Position numbers and translations under genes: made by a program
Source of the DNA: Holdemania sp. Marseille-P2844
GTDB lineage: Bacteria; Bacillota_I; Bacilli_A; Erysipelotrichales; Erysipelotrichaceae
Reading direction: 5' to 3'
NCBI RefSeq assembly: GCF_900120005.1
Contig: NZ_LT635452.1
Span: 62,001 to 126,000 of the forward strand
DNA: 64,000 nucleotides
The notes under the pieces: generated by a model
What the model saw: only the letters and a program-made list of their open reading frames with translations
Databases searched by the model: none
What the model was told of the DNA's origin: nothing
Shown: positions 25,256 to 34,198 of the stretch, piece by piece
Layout of the letters: each line of letters starts with the position of its first letter
Numbering within the stretch: the stretch's first letter is position 1

Positions 25256-27103
25256 TTATTTTAAGGCTGCGGCGATCGCTTCCGCGGCCAGTTTGCCGGA
25301 GGTCAGCGCCCAGCCGTTGTTGGCGCCGGATGGGGAATCGTCGCCCATGACGCCGCCGACGGTTTCACCCGCGGCGTACAGCCCTGGAATAACCGTGTCG
25401 GAAGTATTCTTTACTTCCAAATTTGTCGTCACAACCAGACCGCCCATGGTTGTCGCAAAGCGCGGTTTCTGTTCGACTAAATAATACGGGCCTTCACCGA
25501 TCTCTTTTGTCAGATACTCGGCAGCGCGTCCGAATTCTTCATCCTTGCCGTTTTGCACAAAGGTGTTGTACGTCGTAACGGTATTTTCCAGCGCTTGGGC
25601 GTCCATGCCGACGATTCCGGCCAGTTCCGCCAAAGAATCCGCATGCGCGAAGACTGGCGTCGTCTTGCCGTTATTGTCCAGCCAGCCGTTGATATCGCCT
25701 TCGGAGATTCCGCCGGTAGCCAGCTTGCTTTTAAAGAGATCGAAGGTGGAGGCGTCCATCAACAGGTATAACATGCCGTCCGTCTGCTTCAATTCGGTTT
25801 CCAGAATCGTCCGGTTCGACGCTTTTTCATTGACGACGCGCTGACCTTCCTTGTTGATCAGAATTGCGCTTTCGCTGAAGGCCGCGATGTTGCCGGCGAT
25901 CGTGGACTTCGCGATGCCTTCGGAGACTTCGATGCCGTTGGGATAACGTTTGCCGTATTCCATCAATCGGGTTGCCGCGTTAACGTTTTCCGCCGTGGCC
26001 ATCACGATGCCGTCGCCCGTGGAGGACGCCGGTCCATAATACAGCGCGCTTTTCATCTCGTCATTTAACAGATCCTTGTTATTGCCATAACCGCCGGTCG
26101 CTAACAGCACGGCTTTGGCGTTGATCGTATACTCTGTTTTCTCATCCGCCGCTTTGACCCCGACAACTGCGCCGGTCTGGTCAATGATCAGCTCGCTGGC
26201 GCGTGTACTCAACAGAACTTCCGCGCCGCTGGCTTCGACGGCTTCCCGCAGCACTTTCGCGGCTCCCGCGCCGCCGCCTTCATACGCTAATTCGCGGTCG
26301 TGCGAATATTCCGCCAGCTTGTGCAGTCCGCCGTCCAGATCAAAGTTCAGCTTAACACTGTCATGCAGCCAGTCGGTCGTTGCGCCGACATTCTCTGCGT
26401 ACAGCTGGATCAGTTCCCCAACGTTCAGGTTTGCGCCGTTGGCCATGAAATCCTCAACCATGCTTTCGACTGAATCGTCGCTCACGCCGGCCTGCTTCTG
26501 CAGGTCGCTGCCCATCACGACCTGATTGCCGCCGCTGATCGAAATCGCGCCGCCCATAAACGACATCTTTTCCACCAAGACGACGTTTAAGCCTGATTCT
26601 TCAGCCCGGATTGTCGCAGCCATGCCCGCTGCGCCGCCTCCGACAACGACCAGATCGGTATCCAAGGTTTTGGCTTCTTTTTCTGCCGCCGTTTTGTTTC
26701 CGGCCGTCTTCAAGGCTTCCACATCGCCTCCAGCCTGCGTGACGCAGTCTTCCACCGCGGCTAAAATCGCTTCGCTGGTATGCGTGGCGCCGGATACGAC
26801 GTCGACCGCCAAGGTCTGTCCGTCAACGATCGCCTGCGGAATCGAGGTCAGCGGCGCGGATGCGATCGCTTCGGTTTCCTGCTGATTTTTGACGACGACG
26901 CTGCTGATCGCGTCGGCGGTGAAGGTGACTTCCAGTTCTACCGGGCCGTTATTGCCCTGGGCGGAAGCCGTGTAGGTTCCCGCTTTGTACTGCCCGGATG
27001 CCGGTTCTTCGTTCTTCGGCGTTCCGGAACACGCCGCTAACGAGAATGCAAGCAGACAGGCGGCCAGCGCTTTGCCGGTCTTGATTGTCCAATTCTTTTT
27101 CAT
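25256..27103 (-). CDS. Secreted FAD-dependent reductase lipoprotein with covalent-FMN domain (fumarate/urocanate reductase type)
   Basis: 615 residues. Lipoprotein signal with lipobox SLAACSG. The FMN-binding domain (about 40-125) has DVVSGATHTS, the canonical ApbE flavinylation site. The flavocytochrome c-type FAD domain (about 150-615) starts with the Rossmann motif LVVVGGGAAGMAA and ends with GLYAAGETVGG. Such enzymes sit outside the membrane and use fumarate, urocanate, cinnamate-type or related acceptors as electron sinks in anaerobic gut Firmicutes. The substrate here cannot be told. Divergent from the LysR gene at 27235, with a shared dyad. It is the last gene before its terminator, so monocistronic, and no cytochrome or quinol partner is adjacent. 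Confidence 0.9.
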   Translation of the reverse strand: MKKNWTIKTGKALAACLLAFSLAACSGTPKNEEPASGQYKAGTYTASAQGNNGPVELEVTFTADAISSVVVKNQQETEAIASAPLTSIPQAIVDGQTLAVDVVSGATHTSEAILAAVEDCVTQAGGDVEALKTAGNKTAAEKEAKTLDTDLVVVGGGAAGMAATIRAEESGLNVVLVEKMSFMGGAISISGGNQVVMGSDLQKQAGVSDDSVESMVEDFMANGANLNVGELIQLYAENVGATTDWLHDSVKLNFDLDGGLHKLAEYSHDRELAYEGGGAGAAKVLREAVEASGAEVLLSTRASELIIDQTGAVVGVKAADEKTEYTINAKAVLLATGGYGNNKDLLNDEMKSALYYGPASSTGDGIVMATAENVNAATRLMEYGKRYPNGIEVSEGIAKSTIAGNIAAFSESAILINKEGQRVVNEKASNRTILETELKQTDGMLYLLMDASTFDLFKSKLATGGISEGDINGWLDNNGKTTPVFAHADSLAELAGIVGMDAQALENTVTTYNTFVQNGKDEEFGRAAEYLTKEIGEGPYYLVEQKPRFATTMGGLVVTTNLEVKNTSDTVIPGLYAAGETVGGVMGDDSPSGANNGWALTSGKLAAEAIAAALK

Positions 27104-27183
27104 TGCTTTTCTTTCCTCCTGAGTTGCCTTTTTATTGTAAGCATATCAATTTTGTGAATAAAGAAATAAAATAGAAAATATTC

Positions 27184-27213
27184 ATAGCTGGAAGCTATAA
27201 ATTTAAGTATAAT
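27184..27213. promoter_or_regulatory. LysR-type dyad and lysR promoter
   Basis: ATAGC-N5-GCTAT (27184-27198) is a perfect dyad of LysR-box size. It overlaps the position of the -35 box for a rightward promoter whose -10 is TATAAT (27208-27213). Its place in the divergent region suits autorepression plus activation of the reductase. Confidence 0.65.
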
Positions 27214-27234
27214 AAAGAAAAAGAGGAATTCGTT

Positions 27235-28128
27235 ATGAACCTGAATCAGCTGATTTATTTTGAAACGCTGGCTCAGCTTGAACATGTAAGCCGGGCCAGT
27301 GAAAAACTGAATATCGCTCAGCCCAGTCTGTCCAAAGCGATCGCCAATCTGGAACAGGAGTTAGGCGTCGATTTGTTTGAGAAACAAGGCCGCAACGTCG
27401 TGCTGACCCGGCAGGGGAAGCTTTATCTGGACTATGTTCAGAAAGCGCTCAAAAGTCTGGAGGAAGGGCGCTCTGCTTTACAGCGGATGCAGTCGGAGCT
27501 GAATCTGCGGATTGATATCGGGTTTGTGTCTTCTTTACAGGCGCGGATGATGCCGCAGCTGTTGGTAGACTATCGTCAGGCGACCGGTTCGCAGACGCGC
27601 TTTGCCTGTTATGAAGGAACGACGGTCACCTTGTTGGAACAGCTGGAGGAAGGAACATTGGATCTGGCTTTGGGCTCTGAGCCCCGGGATCCCGTACGGT
27701 TTGGATCGGATCCGGTGTTCCGTCAGGAGCTGGTCGTGCTGACGCCGAAAACAGCGCGCTGGCAGGGCGTTTCATCTTTATCGTTAGAGCAGGTTGCGGC
27801 GCAGCCGCTGATCCTGCATACCCGCAATACCGGGATGCGGAAGATTGTGCTCGATTTGTTTGAGGAAGCAGACTTAAAACCGGAGGTGGCTGAAGAAGCA
27901 ACGGAAGAAAGCATGATCGCTTCACTGGTCGCGATGGATCTGGGAATCGCGATCGTGTCGCTGTCGCCCGCCGTGCAGCTGCCGACGGTGAATATCCTGC
28001 GGCTGGATCATCCGAAAAATTACCGGTATATCCATTTGATTTATTTGCGTCATCATTATTTAAGTCCGGCGGTCCGGCATTTTCAGAACTATGTCCTGAA
28101 GTGGGCGCAGACTCCTGCCGCTGCCTGA
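27235..28128 (+). CDS. LysR-family regulator, probable controller of the divergent reductase
   Basis: 297 residues. N-terminal winged HTH (MNLNQLIYFETLAQLEHVSR, then LNIAQPSLSKAIANLEQELG), linker helix, then the two-lobed substrate-binding domain from about residue 90 with the usual LDLALGSEP-type strand. The start follows AAAGAGGAATTCGTT. LysR regulators commonly control a divergent gene and respond to its substrate, so the effector is probably the electron acceptor reduced by the 25256 enzyme. Confidence 0.9.
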   Translation: MNLNQLIYFETLAQLEHVSRASEKLNIAQPSLSKAIANLEQELGVDLFEKQGRNVVLTRQGKLYLDYVQKALKSLEEGRSALQRMQSELNLRIDIGFVSSLQARMMPQLLVDYRQATGSQTRFACYEGTTVTLLEQLEEGTLDLALGSEPRDPVRFGSDPVFRQELVVLTPKTARWQGVSSLSLEQVAAQPLILHTRNTGMRKIVLDLFEEADLKPEVAEEATEESMIASLVAMDLGIAIVSLSPAVQLPTVNILRLDHPKNYRYIHLIYLRHHYLSPAVRHFQNYVLKWAQTPAAA

Positions 28129-28460
28129 GACAGGCTGTTTTAAAATCGGTTCACGCGGCTGATTCTTTTGATCGGCCGTTTTTTTATGGATGACAGACCG
28201 GCGGTAGTCTTTGAAACCGGAAGATTCTGGATTGTACAGAAGTTGGATATTCCTGCTAAAATGACCGTAATAAAAGTGTAAGAGTCGGGTTGTTCGGATA
28301 ATGGTAAAATAAAGGTGAAACCGGAAGACCGGTTTGGAATAAAACGTCGGCTTGCAAGCTGCGCAGCGAAGATGTGATATGTTCAGGAATTTATGACGAT
28401 CAATCCGTTTTACGGAAAAGCCGCGGGGCAGATCGGAAAACGTTCAATTAGAAGGTAGGG
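28129..28460. other. Intergenic leader with hairpins
   Basis: Holds a weak terminator for lysR near 28155-28185 and a compact hairpin AAACCGG-AAGA-CCGGTTT (28318-28335) about 125 bases ahead of the next start. The leader of the 28461 gene is therefore probably structured, but it does not match a riboswitch I know. Confidence 0.45.
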
Positions 28461-29999
28461 ATGGCTATGGCGCAACCTTGGAAACGACTGTACTGCTTTC
28501 TCATAACCGGACTTCTGCTTTTAGGCGGCTGCGCTCCGGCGATGAGGAAAGCGATGCAGAATGAGGAAAATAAACCGGGTGAGGAAGTTTTGAAGCGGCC
28601 GGAAGAAGAGAATTTAAGCTTAACGGAACAGGCGCGCGTGTATCCGATTGAACTGACGCCGGGGCGGATCTGGCTGGTGAACCGCGATGGCGAAACGGTC
28701 GGCGCGCAGTCCCAATCAGCATTGATTTACGATCAGCTGACACGCCAGCCGCAATACAAAGTAAAAACGAGGCGGTATCTGGACGGGGAAACGGACGAAT
28801 ATGGGCAGCCTGTTTATACCAACCAGTCGGCGTTGTTCTCGCTGGAGGATGAGTGTCTGGCTGATTGGGATGATGTGATTTACGAGGGCGGCGCCGGCCG
28901 TCTGGTCATTCGGCGCGACTACGCCGACGAATTTGATTCGATGATGGATCTTCCGGAAACCTACCGGACTGCGCTGGTGGACGGCGTGACGCAGACGGTG
29001 GTGCAGGAGGCGATCTTTCAGCTGAAAGCGATTGACGAGGAACATCTGATCGCGCTGGACAAAGACCGCCGGCTGTTGGGCGTCGTCGATCGTGAAGGCC
29101 GGGCGGTATCGGGATTTCCGGCCGCAGAAACGTATTATGATCCGGAAGCGGCGTTGGGACGGATTGTCGCCAGCTCGGTCAGCTTTCTGGACAATGAGGC
29201 GCGCCGGACCGATACGCTGCTGGACGTCAACCTGAATCCGCTGTTCAGCGCGCCGCGCATCAATATGGTTTATAAGGGGCTGCATGGTCCGTATTTTATT
29301 ACCTATCAGAAAAACCGGACTGAAATCATCAGCGCGGATACGCTCAAACCGGTCTATGTCGTCGATCCGGAACAGGAGTTTACGTATTTTGACGGCGAAG
29401 TGCTGATCGTCTATGGTGAAAACGCGCAGACCGGCGAAGAAACCATGCGCCTGCTTGATGTGGATGGCAACGAACTGTTTTGCGCCGAAGATCTGATCAG
29501 CGCCCAGCCGCAGTCGTCGAAGGCCCGGGCCGAACAGTTTCTGGCGGTCGAAGCGGAAACCGCGATGGTGATCGACCGGAACGGGCAGGTCTTAAAGTCT
29601 CAGACGATTCCAGGATTGTCAGGATTGTATTGCGATCGGGAAGGTTTTTATTTCTACGAGGCTTATAATCCGGAAGGCAAGATCCGGACAGGGATGCTCG
29701 ATGCAACTCTGCAGATCGTAATCCCGGCCGAAACTTATGAAACGCTGGCGATCGCAACGCTGCAGGACTATCTGATCGAACCGATGGATTATTTATTGGC
29801 ATCGCGCAGCGTTAAGAACGCGGAGCTGACGGATATTCTGGATTTAAACGGAAATGTGATCTTTGCCGGGGCGAGTCGGATTTTCAGCCGTGGGCAGGAT
29901 CGCTTCGCCGTCTTGCGGGGTGAGGAAGCCGGTCTGATCAACGGGCAGGGCGAGTGGCTTGTAAAGCGGTCGGTTTACAGTCTGGGTTGGGATGATTAA
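28461..29999 (+). CDS. Secreted lipoprotein with WG-like beta repeats, function unknown
   Basis: 512 residues. Signal peptide with lipobox LLGGCAP, so membrane-anchored outside the cell. The rest is beta-rich with recurring units of about 40-50 residues around phrases such as DREGRAVSGF, VDGNELFCAE, LNGNVIFAGA and NGQGEWLV. These resemble the WG/KWG-type repeats that end in a short hydrophobic-Gly-aromatic motif. No catalytic motif is visible. It is followed after 13 bases by a PstS-like lipoprotein gene with a strong ribosome site, so both are probably co-expressed on the surface. Confidence 0.65.
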   Translation: MAMAQPWKRLYCFLITGLLLLGGCAPAMRKAMQNEENKPGEEVLKRPEEENLSLTEQARVYPIELTPGRIWLVNRDGETVGAQSQSALIYDQLTRQPQYKVKTRRYLDGETDEYGQPVYTNQSALFSLEDECLADWDDVIYEGGAGRLVIRRDYADEFDSMMDLPETYRTALVDGVTQTVVQEAIFQLKAIDEEHLIALDKDRRLLGVVDREGRAVSGFPAAETYYDPEAALGRIVASSVSFLDNEARRTDTLLDVNLNPLFSAPRINMVYKGLHGPYFITYQKNRTEIISADTLKPVYVVDPEQEFTYFDGEVLIVYGENAQTGEETMRLLDVDGNELFCAEDLISAQPQSSKARAEQFLAVEAETAMVIDRNGQVLKSQTIPGLSGLYCDREGFYFYEAYNPEGKIRTGMLDATLQIVIPAETYETLAIATLQDYLIEPMDYLLASRSVKNAELTDILDLNGNVIFAGASRIFSRGQDRFAVLRGEEAGLINGQGEWLVKRSVYSLGWDD

Positions 30000-30012
30000 G
30001 GAGGAATGCGGG

Positions 30013-30882
30013 ATGAAACGAATAGCGGGATTGTTGATCGCAGCCGGTCTGGTATTGAATGGCTGCGTGGCAAAGTCTGAACCCGAGCCGGCATATCAGG
30101 CCGAAAGTTTTCCGCTGGCGGCGGCTTCCTGGCCGCTGCAGTCCTTACTTCAGAATTTGCATCGGCAGCTGAGTCCGGATCCAGACTGGCTTCCGCCCGA
30201 GGCCAGCGGCAGTACGCAGGCGGCCTGGCGCAGCCTGATTCAGGTGGTCAATCCGCAGCCGCGGATGATTTTGGCCTATGAGCCTTCCGCCGCGATGCGT
30301 CGGGAATTACAGGATTATGATACGCTGTGGCAGGCGCAGACGATCGGCTATGACGCGCTGGTGTTGATCACCGGCAGCGAAAATCCCGTCGATTCGCTGA
30401 GTCTGGACCAGATCCGCGATATTTACGCGGGGAAGATTACCAACTGGAAGCAGGTCGGCGGACTGGACCAGCCGATCCGGATTTACGCACAGGATGAAAA
30501 CAGCGGTCTGCAGACGGCGTTTGAACGTCAGGTCATGCAGGGCGTTTCGATTGTCAATCCAACGCTGGACTGGTTCTATGAGCGGGCCGGCGTCGTGCGT
30601 CAGGCGGTTGCGGCTTTCACTCCCACCTCAGACGCGCTGGGCTTTTCCAGCCGGCTTCTGGTCAGTCAGGTCAATCCGTCGCCCGATCTCAAGCTCCTTC
30701 GCGTCAACGGCGCATCGGCAAATGCGAAAACGTTGGAAAACGGGAAATATCCGCTGAAACTCCCCGTCTTGCTGGCAAGCAACACCGCCTCGGACGCAAC
30801 GATTGCGGGAATTACCGACTGGCTGTTAAGTGTACCAGGGAAGCGGTGGTTAAGCGATCAGGGGCTGTTTCCCACTCAATAA
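30013..30882 (+). CDS. PstS-like periplasmic-binding lipoprotein
   Basis: 289 residues from the ATG at 30013 (AAGGAGGAATGCGGG upstream). Lipobox VLNGCVA. The binding-protein fold is recognisable by SGSTQAAWRSL near residue 65, the strand IGYDALVLITGSENPVDSLS followed by LDQIRDIYAGKITNWKQVGG, and YAQDENSGLQTAFER. These are the hallmark features of phosphate-binding PstS proteins. However, no pstC, pstA or pstB follows, and the neighbour is a WG-like lipoprotein. It might be a sensor or scavenger rather than part of a transporter. Confidence 0.8.
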   Translation: MKRIAGLLIAAGLVLNGCVAKSEPEPAYQAESFPLAAASWPLQSLLQNLHRQLSPDPDWLPPEASGSTQAAWRSLIQVVNPQPRMILAYEPSAAMRRELQDYDTLWQAQTIGYDALVLITGSENPVDSLSLDQIRDIYAGKITNWKQVGGLDQPIRIYAQDENSGLQTAFERQVMQGVSIVNPTLDWFYERAGVVRQAVAAFTPTSDALGFSSRLLVSQVNPSPDLKLLRVNGASANAKTLENGKYPLKLPVLLASNTASDATIAGITDWLLSVPGKRWLSDQGLFPTQ

Positions 30883-31516
30883 AAGAAGATGAAAATCATG
30901 CTTGGTTTGAAGTCAGCGTCGGCTGTGCTGACGACCCGGCTGTTTTTGACAGCAGTCAGACGGCTTCCGCTCCCATTCGGGAAGAAACCGCAGCGCCTGC
31001 CGCGATTTCCGGCATAGAACCAGCCGCGGTGTCCATTTCATTTTTCAGGAAGAACTTCGTTCTCAAAGTCAATCCCACAGGTGTTCACTCTTTAAGAAAG
31101 GATGGATCATTCCGACGTCAAGCTGTTGGCTGCAGACGGCGTGAGACCGGATTCTGATTCTATCGCCAGGGATCAATATTCACTGATCCATGAATTTAAC
31201 GCGGTGATCCGGGCGGACGAGGCGCTGGACTGTCCGGCGTGGATTTTGCCTGAATGGCTGAAAACGGACGACGCCCGCCAGCGGATCCGGGATGAAGGCG
31301 ATGTCCTGGCGAATTAATGGAGTTTGTAAGCTGTCCCTTCCAGTTTTGATCACAGGTGTAAAAATCCGTTTCCGATGGCTTCCGGCGCGGATTTTTTTAT
31401 CGTGAAATTTTTATTCATCTACCCTTTACAAATGCAGGAAATTCTTACCGGAAACGGGTGACTTTTTCAGACTGATATGCTACACTGAATTCTGTTTTCG
31501 GGATAAGGAGAAGGTT
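30883..31516. other. Intergenic region, one weak small frame
   Basis: About 630 bases. A 71-codon plus-strand frame (31102-31317) reads as a soluble acidic peptide (its core is AVIRADEALDCPAWILPEW), but its ATG has no correctly spaced ribosome site. It could be a gene fragment. A terminator is at 31361-31395. Confidence 0.45.
31361..31395 (+). terminator. Rho-independent terminator
   Basis: AAAATCCG pairs with CGGATTTT across a GC-containing loop and runs into a T tract. Confidence 0.75.
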
Positions 31517-32863
31517 ATGGAGAAAGAAGAAACTTTATTATCGGGGGATATTAAAAAGACGTATGTTTCCTATCTGATTCCGACGATCGTGGGGATGCTG
31601 ACAAATTCGGTCTACTGCATCGTCGACGTCATGTTCGTCGGTTTGTGCATCGGCGCGCAGGGCTTGGCGGCATTTAACATCGCGATGCCGGTCTATACGA
31701 TTTATTCTTCGTTAGGCTTAATGCTGGGGGTTGGCGGCGCGGTGACCATTTCCGTGCTGATCGGCAAGGGGCAAAAGGAACAGGTCGACAAGGTGTTTAC
31801 GCTGACTGTTTTGTGCTGCATGCTGATCGGCATGGTGATGAGCGCCTACGGTTTGCTTTTTCCAGACGCCTTCGCGCGGATGCTCGGCGCCAGTCCGCAG
31901 CTGATGCAGGGAGTGAAAGATTATTTACAGCCCCTGCATTGTGTCGCGCTGATCTATATTCTCAACTGTACGATGCAGGTCATCATTCGCGCGGATTACA
32001 ACCCGAAGCTGGTCATGTTAGCGGCGGTATGCGGCAACGCGACCAACATTATCTTTGACTGGCTGTTTGTTTCCGTCTTTCAATGGGGGCTGTTCGGCGC
32101 GGCGGCCGCGACGGCGCTGGGCCCCTGCGTCGCCATGAGTATCTGGATTTTCCATTACCTGTTAAAGAAAAATACATTTACGTTTACAAGGCGTTTCTGG
32201 GATTTCTCACTGCTGCAGCGGATCTTCAAAAACGGCGTCGGTACGTTTATTCTGGAATTGAGCCTGGGCTGCGTCGTGATTTTCTTCAACATCGTGCTGC
32301 TGGATGTCAGCGGTCAGGACGCCGTGGCGGTATTCGCGATCATCTCAAATATCGCGTATGTCGGAAAAGGCATTTTTAACGGAATTTCCCAAGCGGCCCA
32401 GCCGATGCTTTCCGTCAACTACGGCGCGCGGAAGATCAAGCGCGTGCAGGCCACGCTGAGAACGGCGTTAGTCTGCGCGTTAATTTTCTCCTTGGGCTGT
32501 TATCTGTTGATTCTGATTTTCCCGCAGCCGATCATCGGTTTCTTCATCAGTTCCTCCGATGCCGGCTTGATCGGCCACGGCGTCTGGGCGGCGCGGATTT
32601 ACTTTATTTCGTTTGTATTTACGGCGGTGAATACAGTTCTGATGTATTACTTTCAATCGGTGGAAAGTATTAAGGTAACGACGATGATCGCGCTGATGCG
32701 GGGATTGATCTTCATCCTGCTCGGTCTGGCGGTGTTCCCAAAATTTTTAGGCGAGCTGGGCGTATGGCTGACGATCACCTTCGCGGAGGTGGCGACGTTA
32801 TTGATCGCGCTGCCAATCAAGCGGAAGCTGGATCGGCTGTTGGCGGGCGAAGCGGTTGAATAG
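31517..32863 (+). CDS. MATE-family efflux transporter
   Basis: 448 residues, twelve membrane helices in two halves. The N-terminal TIVGMLTNSVYCIVDVMFVG and internal repeats (AAFNIAMPVYTIYS, GISQAAQPMLSVNYGA) match the DinF/NorM-like MATE group. These proteins use Na+ or H+ gradients to expel organic cations and drugs. The start has AAGGAGAAGGTT. It is monocistronic between two hairpins, so no substrate clue comes from neighbours. Confidence 0.93.
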   Translation: MEKEETLLSGDIKKTYVSYLIPTIVGMLTNSVYCIVDVMFVGLCIGAQGLAAFNIAMPVYTIYSSLGLMLGVGGAVTISVLIGKGQKEQVDKVFTLTVLCCMLIGMVMSAYGLLFPDAFARMLGASPQLMQGVKDYLQPLHCVALIYILNCTMQVIIRADYNPKLVMLAAVCGNATNIIFDWLFVSVFQWGLFGAAAATALGPCVAMSIWIFHYLLKKNTFTFTRRFWDFSLLQRIFKNGVGTFILELSLGCVVIFFNIVLLDVSGQDAVAVFAIISNIAYVGKGIFNGISQAAQPMLSVNYGARKIKRVQATLRTALVCALIFSLGCYLLILIFPQPIIGFFISSSDAGLIGHGVWAARIYFISFVFTAVNTVLMYYFQSVESIKVTTMIALMRGLIFILLGLAVFPKFLGELGVWLTITFAEVATLLIALPIKRKLDRLLAGEAVE

Positions 32864-32886
32864 CGGCTGGCGGCGATGAGTGTGAA

Positions 32887-32920
32887 AAGATCGGATTTCC
32901 TGAAACGGAGCTCCGATCTT
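32887..32920. terminator. Bidirectional terminator
   Basis: AAGATCGGA pairs with TCCGATCTT. It lies between the convergent MATE and YdcF-like genes. Confidence 0.8.
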
Positions 32921-33007
32921 TATTTATATTCTTAATTTATACTCCGCAAAGACCGCTGCCCTCCTTCGACATTAGAGAAAAGCTTTGGAGCACGTTGAAT
33001 AAAAGCG

Positions 33008-34099
33008 CTAAAGCAGCCGGAGGATCAGGGCTGCCAGAAGCACCAGCGCCGAACAGATCCAGGGCAGACATAGAATTCCGGCAGCGATCAGATGAAATTT
33101 TTTATGCATCATCATCGCCGCGACATACTCCCGGATAAACGCGTTATAGGAAAAATAAGCGACGGTGCGCGAGCCGATTCCGCTGCATCGGCGAATCCCG
33201 GCCTTGCGGGATAACAAACCCGCGCGGAAGACGTGATAATCGCTCGTGCAGAACAGACATTTATAACGCTTTTTCTGTTGATCCATGATTTTCTTGGAAA
33301 AGACCATGTTTTCGTACGTGTTGACCGACTGGTTTTCCACCATAATCCGCGTTTCCGGTACACCCTGTTCCAACAAATAGTCTTTCATCACTTCCGCTTC
33401 CGCCCGCGGCTCGTCCGGTCCCTGACCGCCGGAGGGGATCAGAATCAGTTCTTTTTTTCTTCCCGGGAAAAAGCGGTGCTTTCTGGCTTCCTGCCGCCAA
33501 TAGAAGGCTAACGCCCGATCGCAGCGCTGCTTTAACAACGGCGTCAAACCCTGATCGGTCACCTTGCAGCCGAGGATGATCAGAAAATCCTGATTCAGCA
33601 GCGGCCGGTTGAGCTTGAACAGCCAGCTGGACACCAGATAACAGACAAAGGTGAAGATCAGATAGAAGTACAACACCGCGCCGGCTAAAAACGTCAGATT
33701 GAGAATCCAGGGCAGGGATTGGGAATGGGAGAGTCCTATCGGAATAATAAACCAGCCGAGCAGAAATGCCAGACCGAAGATCAGCGACAGGCTGTGCTGG
33801 ACACTGACGCCCTCCTTTGCCCATAGCTGCGGCGAACGCATCAAAAGGACCGCCCCCAGAATCAGCGACAGGATCGGAAAGAGAAACAAGGCGAACAGAA
33901 ACAGCCCGATCCCGGCTAACAGCCAGAATGAATTCTGGGCATTCAGTGCCAGCAGCGTCAGATCACCCAGAATCAGAAACAGTCCGAATGTCAGCAGCAC
34001 CCCGTTAAAAATCCGCCGCTTATCGCTGAGATAAAAAATTAAAAATAATCCGAAATAAATGGCTGTCGCCAAAATGGCGAAATTCAGAAGTTCTCCCAT
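33008..34099 (-). CDS. YdcF-family (DUF218) membrane protein
   Basis: 363 residues. Five or six membrane helices occupy residues 1-160, the DUF218 domain spans about 165-320, and there are two helices at the end. The DUF218 motifs are present: FLIILGCKVTDQG (start of fold), IPSGGQGPDEPRAEAEVMKD and VENQSVNTYENMVFS. In E. coli, ElyC/SanA relatives act in envelope integrity, and YdcF binds SAM. The exact activity here is open. Start at 34099 with GAGGA upstream. Divergent from the isoaspartyl dipeptidase. Confidence 0.88.
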   Translation of the reverse strand: MGELLNFAILATAIYFGLFLIFYLSDKRRIFNGVLLTFGLFLILGDLTLLALNAQNSFWLLAGIGLFLFALFLFPILSLILGAVLLMRSPQLWAKEGVSVQHSLSLIFGLAFLLGWFIIPIGLSHSQSLPWILNLTFLAGAVLYFYLIFTFVCYLVSSWLFKLNRPLLNQDFLIILGCKVTDQGLTPLLKQRCDRALAFYWRQEARKHRFFPGRKKELILIPSGGQGPDEPRAEAEVMKDYLLEQGVPETRIMVENQSVNTYENMVFSKKIMDQQKKRYKCLFCTSDYHVFRAGLLSRKAGIRRCSGIGSRTVAYFSYNAFIREYVAAMMMHKKFHLIAAGILCLPWICSALVLLAALILRLL

Positions 34100-34198
34100 T
34101 TGTTCGATTCCTCGCTTTATTCTGATTCCATTATACCCTTTCCGCTCTGTTCCGACACGTCTTGTCGTGATAAAATGAAAGAAAAACAGGAGGCATTT

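Noticed and set aside
31102-31317. 71-codon frame downstream of the PstS-like gene
   Set aside because: Reads as a plausible soluble peptide, but its ATG has no correctly spaced ribosome site. Mentioned in the intergenic entry only.
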